A DNA stretch of 64,000 bases from Dugong dugon (Eukaryota > Chordata > Mammalia > Sirenia > Dugongidae): positions 18,532,501-18,596,500 of the forward strand of contig CM057469.1 of the NCBI GenBank assembly GCA_030035585.1, given 5' to 3'. The notes beneath the pieces were generated by a model. It saw only the letters and a program-made list of their open reading frames with translations. It was not told where the DNA came from and did not search any database. The translations under genes and the position numbers were made by a program. Each line of letters opens with the position of its first letter. The stretch's first letter is position 1. Shown piece by piece: positions 57,300-64,000 of the stretch.

Positions 57300-58150
57300 C
57301 TATTCATACATACATTTATTTGTTTATTTTACAAATACATATTCAACTGCTTCTGTAGACTAGCTAAGCCCTGTGCTGAGTGTGCAAGTTCTTAACAAGT
57401 GCTTAACAAGTGCTCTGATTAGTCCCTTGTTCCTGACCCCCATGGAGTTTGCATCTAGTTGGAGATTCAGATAACAGGCTACTACAATACAGTGAGCCAA
57501 TGCCTGAAAAGGGTGAACAGAGGGTGCTTACAGAACACAAGGGAGTCCCTGGGCAGTACAAAGAAGCTCTGCTGCAAACTGAAAGGTTAGAGTTTTGAGT
57601 CCACCCAGAGGTGCCTCGGAAGAAAGGCCCAGCAATCCACTTCTGAAAAACCAGTCATTGAAAACCCTATAGAGTACAGTTCTACCCTGACACGTTTGAG
57701 GTTGCCATGAGTTGGAGTCAACTCAACAGCAATTGGTTTTTGCCAGAGGACAAAGCAAGAGTTTCAATGTAGGCAGGAAAGGTCTTCCTTGAGAAAATAC
57801 TGTATTAGCTGAGACTTGAGTAAAGAGTAAGAGTTAGGCAGAAGAAAGTGGGTGGGGAGGAAAATACTTCAAGGTAAAGGGGACAGCTTGAATAAAGGCC
57901 AGGAGGTCAGACAGTATGTTCACTTGGGGGAATAGAAAGGAGATCCATACATCTGGGTTATACCATGAGTATGAGGAGTGGGGACAGGTACGGTGGGAGT
58001 GGTAGAAGAATAGGCTGGGAAAGTTGTCAGAAGTCAAATCATGACGTGTCTTGTAAGTCATGTTGAGGAGTTTTAACTGTTTTCTCAGTACAAGGGGGAA
58101 ATCACTGAAGGTTTTACTCGGGAAAATGGTATCTGTAAAAGAGAAATCAC
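57300..58150. repeat. L2-class ancient repeat split by an AfroSINE
   Basis: Left: TTTATCTATTCATACATACATTTATT...CTAAGCCCTGTGCTGAGTG...CCATGGAGTTTGCATCTAG. Right from 57745: GGAAAGGTCTTCCTTGAGAAA, AGACTTGAGTAAAGAG and CATGACGTGTCTTGTAAGTCATG. The same order is found at 25183-25895. Confidence 0.6.
57541..57740 (+). repeat. AfroSINE (long form)
   Basis: GGGAGTCCCTGGGCAGTACAA head, GAAGAAAGGCCCAGCAATCC middle, GAGGTTGCCATGAGTTGGAG end. Flanks ACAGAACACAA / CCAGAGGACAA. Confidence 0.93.
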
Positions 58151-58835
58151 AATCTTTGAATGCACAGACGTTTAAGAGAAGATGCATGGTTTATATCTGT
58201 TAAACATCTGTTAAATACTCAGATGTTCCTCCAAAGCAATAGTTGGATTTATGGGAGTATGAATGCTTTCCTTGGGATTTGTGACATGGGTATTTGTCCA
58301 CAGGGAAGCCTGCTCCACAGTACAGACCTTTTGGCCTGTGGATAGTGCAGCAGACATAGCCAGTGCTCATCAGTATTTGTGGTTCTCCTCCCCTTCCTGG
58401 ACACACAGAAAATAAGGTTTCACAGTCCCCTTTGCAGTCGGGCAGGGCCACATGACTGCTCCTAGCCAATGGGCTGTGACTGATAGTCAATGTTATCACT
58501 TCTGGTTGATGTGCAGTTAAAAGTCAATGTGTAGTTCTTGAGCCCCCCTTTCCTGCCTCAGTGCACCCTGAAGTCTATACTGAGATAGAGAGGCCACAGG
58601 ATCAAAGTAGCTTGAAAACATGGAGGACAACTGCCCTACAGCGTCACTTGGACTCACAGTGAACTTTGCAGAAAGAAGAAATACATACTTTTTTTTAATG
58701 TTAAGCCACTGAAATTTTGGTGTTACCACAACTTGACCTAGACTATCCCGAATGACACTGATAAGGAGCAATATAGATCAATCTTACTCTGAACTACATT
58801 TTAATGTAAATACTGTTATAGCAATGTTTGCATTT
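58151..58835. other. Possible decayed LTR or DNA repeat
   Basis: 58400-58760 has the layout CAGTCGGGCAGGGCCACATGACTGC...AGCCAATGGGCTGTGACTGATAG...TTAAGCCACTGAAATTTTGG, seen in some ancient mammalian LTR-type repeats. I cannot name it. Confidence 0.35.
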
Positions 58836-59046
58836 TAGAGTCCCTAGACAGTGGAAACAATTAACATTCCTGACTGCTAACTGAAAGGTTAGAGGTTCAA
58901 GTCCACCACAGGCACCTTGGAAGAAAGTTTTGATAATCTACTTCTGAAAGGTCACAGCCATGAAAACCCTATGGAGCACAGTTCTACTCTGACACACATG
59001 GGGTCATCATGAGTCAGAGTCGACTTGATGGCAACTAGTTGGTTGG
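58836..59046 (+). repeat. AfroSINE (long form)
   Basis: TAGAGTCCCTAGACAGTGGAAAC head, GAAGAAAGTTTTGATAATC middle, ATGGGGTCATCATGAGTCAG end. Flanks CAATGTTTGCA / CAACATTTGCA. Confidence 0.92.
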
Positions 59047-59079
59047 CAACATTTGCACTATTATTACTACAAGGCAGCC

Positions 59080-59245
59080 AGCAGCACTGAGCTAGTTGCC
59101 TAGAGAACGGAGTTCTAGTCCTGACTCCCCAACTTATCAACCATATGAACTTAGACAAACCACATAATCTGAGGACCACTTTCCTCTAGAAAAAGGGGGG
59201 AGCAACACTTGCTACCAGCTCCACCCTGACCTTAGAGTAGGTGCA
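59080..59245 (+). repeat. MIR
   Basis: GAGTTCTAGTCCTGACTCCCC AACTTATCAACC and ACTTAGACAAACCACATAATCTG correspond to the B box and core of MIR. Confidence 0.6.
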
Positions 59246-59968
59246 AAGTTTCAAATAAAAAGAGAAAATGTGTGTGAAAATGTTAGGCAAAGTACTACTA
59301 GTACATCATTTTCCTACAACTGCTAATGATAGTGTCCTGGGGGCAAGGGGGAGGAAATGAATTAGAATTGTTTTAATCACCCCTCCTCTTGGAAAAAAGG
59401 GGGGGGCAAAAGATTTCTATATTTATGTAGATTAAAAATCTCATTTTGTTGCTTGAATAATTTCAGGTTTTTTGAAAGCTCATGTGAAAGTTGATTATCA
59501 CATGCAGGCTCAGATAATTTCCCCAGAGAGCTAAACAAATTAAAATATATTTTTTTAACTCCAACAAGCTGACACGCGCCATCAGTTGCATCCTTAGTAC
59601 AAGTTCCATCACGTAGCTTTAATCAGAAGGTGGGTGTCTAAGCAATATTTACCTGGAGGGAAGGGAGGCCGCAAAAGTGGCTGGTAACAGGCCAGGAAGT
59701 GGTTCATCAGGATCTGCCATTCCAGTGCCCTTTCTTACCAGACAGCCACACTGAAGGTAGACCTACTTGTGCCATCAGAGGCTGGACTATTTCATAGCTT
59801 GAAGCATATTCCTAATAAGTTGCTTCCTTTACCCACCCTGGCCCACCACTCCAGGAAGCCCTCAATCTGCTATACCGATAACGCCACCCCAATCTAGCTT
59901 GGCTGGTTCTGAGTTAGGGGGTGATTTGCAGATATAGTAGGGAAGGCTAACTTCCCCAAAGAGCAGAC
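59246..59968. other. Unclassified intron
   Basis: Contains a GGGGGGGG run at 59399-59406; otherwise nothing recognised. Confidence 0.5.
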
Positions 59969-60178
59969 TCCTGGTCCCAGCTGCCACTGAGTCAACTCAT
60001 ACTCATAGTGACCCCATGTGTGTCAGAGTAGAACTGTGCTCCATAGGGTTTTCAATGACTGCTTTTTTTGGAAGTAGATTACCAGGTCTTTCTTCCGAGG
60101 CACCTCTGAGTGGACTTGAACTTCCAATCTTTTGCTTAGCAGCCAAGTACATTAGCTGTTGTCACTACCTAGGGACTC
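59969..60178 (-). repeat. AfroSINE (long form)
   Basis: Reverse copy: GGTCCCAGCTGCCACTGAGTC, GTGTGTCAGAGTAGAACTGTG, GAGGCACCTCTGAGTGGACTTG, CACTACCTAGGGACTC. Target duplication AAGAGCAGACT on both sides. Confidence 0.94.
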
Positions 60179-60599
60179 AAAAGAGCAGACTGAACACTGT
60201 TGAATAGGAGGAAACGATGATACAAAGGTGGCCAAATTAAGCTTCAGCAACTGCATTTTTAAGCACTTATACATTCATTTCTGGTGAGAACTACCTGCCA
60301 GGACCAATGAGGTCCACCCTCCTGTGATGCTGAGATACTCGGGCCCTGCACAGAACATTGCTCCATATCCTCTTTCTGAGCTGAGGTTAGGATCGAGGGA
60401 ATTGGGTAGCCTAAAAGAAAAATCAAGTGGTGAGAACAACTCCCAAACGGAGAAGCTAATCTAGCTTCTCTCTTCCTTTTTTGCTTTTCAAGAATCTCCA
60501 AGTGTGATCTATCTCCCCATTTACTTTCTCCTTTTTCAGCTTCATGCTGTTATCCAGACAGAGCTCTCAACAGAAATGCCTGAGGTACAGATCTAGAGA
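60179..60599. other. Unclassified intron
   Basis: No repeat or gene recognised. Confidence 0.5.
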
Positions 60600-60719
60600 G
60601 GAAGTGAGGTGTAGAATTTAGGGTCAAACAATGAATGTTCAATCCCTGCTCTGATACTTCAGAACTATGAATGACACCAGGAAAGTGCTTTGTAAATTGC
60701 AAATACCTATGGTAGAATT
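60600..60719 (+). repeat. MIR fragment
   Basis: TTCAATCCCTGCTCTGATAC...AAAGTGCTTTGTAAATTGCAAATACC is a MIR B-box/3' pattern with the middle lost. Confidence 0.55.
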
Positions 60720-60864
60720 GGAGCCCTGGTTAACAGCTCAGCTGCTAAGCAAAAAGGTCAGCAGTTCAAATCTACCAGCTGCTCCTTAGAAACCCTATGG
60801 GGCAGTTCTACTCTGTCCTATAGGGTCACTATTAATCAGAATCGACTTGATGGCAACCGGTTTT
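60720..60864 (+). repeat. AfroSINE, short (deleted) form
   Basis: GGAGCCCTGGTTAACAGCTC, ACCAGCTGCTCCTTAGAAACC directly followed by CTATGGGGCAGTTCTACTC, ending GGCAACCGGTTTTATGG. It also lacks part of the A-box arm. Confidence 0.92.
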
Positions 60865-61170
60865 ATGGCAAAATTAGTGGAAGTTGTGACTGCTTTTCAT
60901 TTGCAGCTGCTCTGCAGTACACCTTTCTACAAGCCAGCCCTGTGTGGCTCCCTCCGCATCCCAACAGCTCCTGCAGGTATATGCCTTTTAAGGAGTGCTC
61001 TCACCATTATCTCCAGGCTACCACTGCTCCCCAACATACCACAACCACAGACAGCCTGTACTGTACACATGCACATCACCTCCTTCCCTCCAGAGAGAGA
61101 GCCTTAGAGGCCAATAGAAGGCAACATCTGACTTATCTCAAACTACTTCCACCACTGAGCTCAGCTCAAA
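60865..61170. other. Unclassified intron
   Basis: No repeat or gene recognised. Confidence 0.5.
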
Positions 61171-61479
61171 TTGTTCTTGTTGTTGTTAGCTGCCATCCTA
61201 TGGACCCCTGACTCTGGGCGATCCCATGCACAGCAGGATCAGACCATTGAGATGCATAGGGTTTTCACTGGCTGATTTTTGGAAGTAGATCACCAGGCCT
61301 TTCTTCCTAGTCCATCTTAGTCTGGAAGTTCCACAGGAATCTGTTCAGCATTATAGCAACACACAAGCCTCCACTCATAGACGGGTGGTGGCTGCACATG
61401 AGGTGTACTGGCTGGGAATTGACCCCAGGTCTCTGGAACGAAAGGTAAGAATTCTACCACTGAACCACCATTGCCCCTC
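61171..61479 (-). repeat. tRNA-Gly-headed SINE
   Basis: Reverse copy: TTGTTCTTGTTGTTGTTAGC tail on the left; head on the right whose complement is GGGGCAATGGTGGTTCAGTGG, GTAGAATTCTTACC and GGGGTCAATTCCCAGCC. It is the best preserved tRNA-Gly head in the window, followed by C-rich sequence (61480-61505). Confidence 0.92.
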
Positions 61480-61499
61480 TTTCCCCCTCCCCACTCCCC

Positions 61500-61690
61500 C
61501 CCTTATTTAAATTAGGACCCAGAAAACATTACATCACTTCCTAGCTATGTGACCCTGAACAAGTTACCTAACCTCTAAATGTCTTGATTTCCTTAGAATA
61601 TTGTTAAGAGGCTTAAGAGAGCTAAAATATGTAAAGCACTTAGAAGTGTGCCAGGGCTCTTATTACTGGTATTATTATCATAAAAAATGG
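61500..61690 (+). repeat. MIR
   Basis: ACTTCCTAGCTATGTGACCCTG AACAAGTTACCTAACCTC, TTGATTTCCTTAGAATATTG, TAAAGCACTTAGAAGTGTGCC. Confidence 0.85.
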
Positions 61691-63659
61691 AATTTGGGAG
61701 AAGAAAGGTTAAATGGATAAGAGAGCAGGAAATCCTCCTGCCATTCAATGTCACCAGTTAGAAAGCCTAGGAACGCAAAGATTTACTTCTCCAAATACAA
61801 AATGACTTAACCACTAGTAGCTGAGCCCCATGCTATCTTTACCTGCATGTAGAATGTCACTGACAGCATTGTTAGCACAGGTAACCCTTGGTATTCCAGG
61901 CATCCCTGATGTACGTTAACCCCTTGTCCCTCAGCTGTGCTCCTCTGCACGTCTTACACACCGCTCCAGAGCACAGAGCACATTTGCTGGAATGTCCTGT
62001 TGGCCCCCTTCCCCACCCAAAGACTGGGTCTCCTAGGGGAAATCTCTCTCAGAATCCATGCCTGAAACAGTTATCCTTCCTTGGGTAACTGGTTTGCTCT
62101 TACAATGTTGTTGCTATTAGGTTATCTTAAGGACCCTAAATTGTGTTACTGAACACTTTACCTTTCTTCACTATCTACTGGGAAGCTCATGACCAAATCA
62201 TTGGGCTACCTCTAGCCAGAGCTTCTGACTGAATGGCGAAGATTCCATGTGCTCATCTTCCCTTAGATTTGAACCTATTATTCCAACCCTCACTTTCCCT
62301 GAATCTTCATTCTCATGTAGTCATTCTTTTCCTTGTTCAACTGCATGTATTTTAAAAAGACGTCTCAAACTTACTTTTGAATGAGGCAGGGTGTTTATGT
62401 AAATAAGACATCTGAGTATGTGTGTACCCACACATGTACCCTGAGGGGTTATTTAATCTTCCTCTCTCTAGTTCCCAGCACGCTGTCAATTTTCCAAAAA
62501 CTATGATTGAACTGAATTGATTGATCTGAACTGATAGTCTGTTAAACTCTACCATATCTGCCATATAAAAAATGTCCTAGGTGTTCACCAAGCTTTTGAC
62601 CACACACAGCCTTCTTCCTCCCTCTTGCCCAAAATTCCAGGAATGAGGTGATACGTGTTGCCTTCTAACTCCCCTCAGGGTCAAACTGACTCAGGAAAAA
62701 ACTCCCAATTTAATGGCCTTAAAGATGGACTCTGAATAATGGCAACAAGACAGATTGACAGCTTTCAAGCAGAAAACTGCCTCCAGAGTTAACAACTGAG
62801 ATGAAAGTTGGTCTGAAAAGATTAACCAGTCAAAAGATTTCCAGAGAGAGCTAACAGTTACTTCTGAGGAAAGGGGGAGGAAAATGAGATTTGGGAGAGG
62901 AAGGAAAAATTCAGCTAACTGTATCTGAAATGTTTTTCATTAAAAAAATAAAAATAAAAAAAGATCCAAAGCAGATATTGCTAAAAGCTAGCATCCATTA
63001 AATATGGGTGATAGGTTGGTTCAACATCATTCTCTATGCATTTCTGCGTATTCGAAAGATTTTTCATTTGATAAATACATTTACTCAAAGAATTACACTT
63101 TTAAACAAAGATTCCTAGAACAAATGAGCTTTAAATTGAACTTGAGTGGATAGCAGGGGCTCACCACCCGGGACAAGGAGTCCCCGGGGCCCATTCATTA
63201 ACAGAGGATCTGAGGAACAAAGCCAAACACTAATTTATTTTGCAGATCACAATTCCTCCTTGCTGAAATGGATTTGAGTGTTTTCACAGAGCTTCTGGCA
63301 CCCTATTCCCTCTTTGTCATGGTCCCACACATGAGACAGTTTTGTTTACAACTATGAAACACTGCCAATCTCTTCAAAGACAACTGTACCCAGAAAAAGC
63401 GCATTACCTCATCTGACAAACTAATATAGACGATAAGAAATCTTAAGAATGCTGCCAAAAGTTAATTGACACTAATTTGAACAGTTACCAGGGTTACAGA
63501 GGATAATAATACCCTGCATAGTTAGAGTGTTATGAGTTTCCAAAAATGTCTTTAGACATCTGATCTTGCATTTTTCTTGAAAGACCCCTGTGAAAGAGAT
63601 AGGTAAAGACAGAGTTGTTATCTGTATCACTTCTAATAATTTCACAATCCATTCATCCT
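61691..63659. other. 2 kb mostly unclassified intron
   Basis: 62940-63105 has an A-rich patch and AT-rich sequence that may be an old L1 3' end (weak). 63200-63640 is repeat-free and contains TAATTGACACTAATTTG and AATCACAATTCC-like motifs. No gene found. Confidence 0.4.
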
Positions 63660-63830
63660 ATCAAGTGGTAAAAATTTATCAGGTACCAGCTGGACAAGAC
63701 TAGGTGCCCTGAGGGATGCTACCAGGAGCAACCACTCCTCCTGGCCTTGAGGAGCTCTCAATCAGATGAAGAGAATAGGACAGATAAATAAATACAACAC
63801 AAAGCAGACGATGACGAGAGCTGGAGGTGC
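63660..63830. repeat. Possible L2/MIR-class fragment
   Basis: CTGAGGGATGCTACCAGGAG...CTTGAGGAGCTCTCAATCAGATG resembles the degraded GGATACAG...CCCTTGAGGAGCTTACAG pattern of L2-class repeats. Confidence 0.45.
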
Positions 63831-63951
63831 GGGATCAAAGGAATATCTATCTGGAGAAAGAAGCCATATCAAGTTTGATGAATTGTGGTATTTGAATAAT
63901 GCATAAACTTTACAAGTGTACATATGAAGGAAAAAAAAGTTTCACATTAAT

Positions 63952-64000
63952 AAAATCCATTGCTATCGAGTCGATTCCAACTTATAACAACTCTATAGGA
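63952..64000 (-). repeat. AfroSINE, cut by window edge
   Basis: AAATCCATTGCTATCGAGTC, GATTCCAACTTATAACAACTC and CTATAGGA are the start of a reverse copy that continues beyond the window. Confidence 0.9.

Noticed and set aside
58400-58760. Named ancient LTR
   Set aside because: The layout is suggestive but I cannot place the family or define the ends.

Overview
The window looks like a piece of an afrotherian mammal nuclear genome, most likely a proboscidean (elephant). The main evidence is about two dozen copies of a tRNA-derived SINE of the AfroSINE type. There is also a tRNA-Gly-headed SINE, several RTE-clade 3' ends ending in (AAC)n, L1 3' ends of a young non-primate type, and older pan-mammalian repeats (MIR, L2, MER5A, MLT1). 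The SINE set includes copies with the roughly 40-base internal deletion described for hyrax, sirenian and elephant. The species is an inference; the repeat classes are read directly.

Only one protein-coding segment can be supported: a 537-base internal exon on the minus strand (5257-5793) of KIF26B, an atypical kinesin. It has an acceptor with a good pyrimidine tract, a consensus CAG|GTAAGT donor, 179 open codons and phase 0 at both ends. Its N-terminal half carries a CxxC/LxxLKxxA motif typical of KIF26 proteins. The minus-strand gene runs right to left, so 1-5256 is the intron downstream of this exon and 5794-64000 is part of the large intron upstream of it. I found no second exon, RNA gene or promoter.

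Layout. 1-5250: downstream intron with a tRNA-Gly SINE, an AfroSINE, MIRs and an L1 end. 5257-5793: exon. 5.8-29 kb: intron with L2, MIR, AfroSINE, RTE, one MaLR-type LTR and MER5A. 29-32.1 kb: a cluster of LTR-like sequence, with two related ERVL-type LTRs, one apparently inserted into an older LTR-like repeat. 32.5-35.2 kb: microsatellites, including a 135-base alternating purine-pyrimidine tract, and a short near-perfect palindrome. 35.8-46.6 kb: dense SINE/RTE/L1 including mosaic elements. 48-64 kb: AT-rich simple repeats, a TIR element of about 370 bp, MLT1 LTRs and more SINEs. The window ends inside another AfroSINE.

There are no operons or cooperating genes here. The intron is mainly an archive of nested insertions, many with readable target-site duplications (TSDs), so relative ages can be ordered: MIR/L2/MLT1 hosts first, then RTE and MaLR-like LTRs, with AfroSINEs in or among them. 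I saw no novel gene system. The most unusual items are the SINE/RTE mosaics, the older LTR-like repeat with tandem octamer units, the Z-DNA-prone tract and the palindrome.
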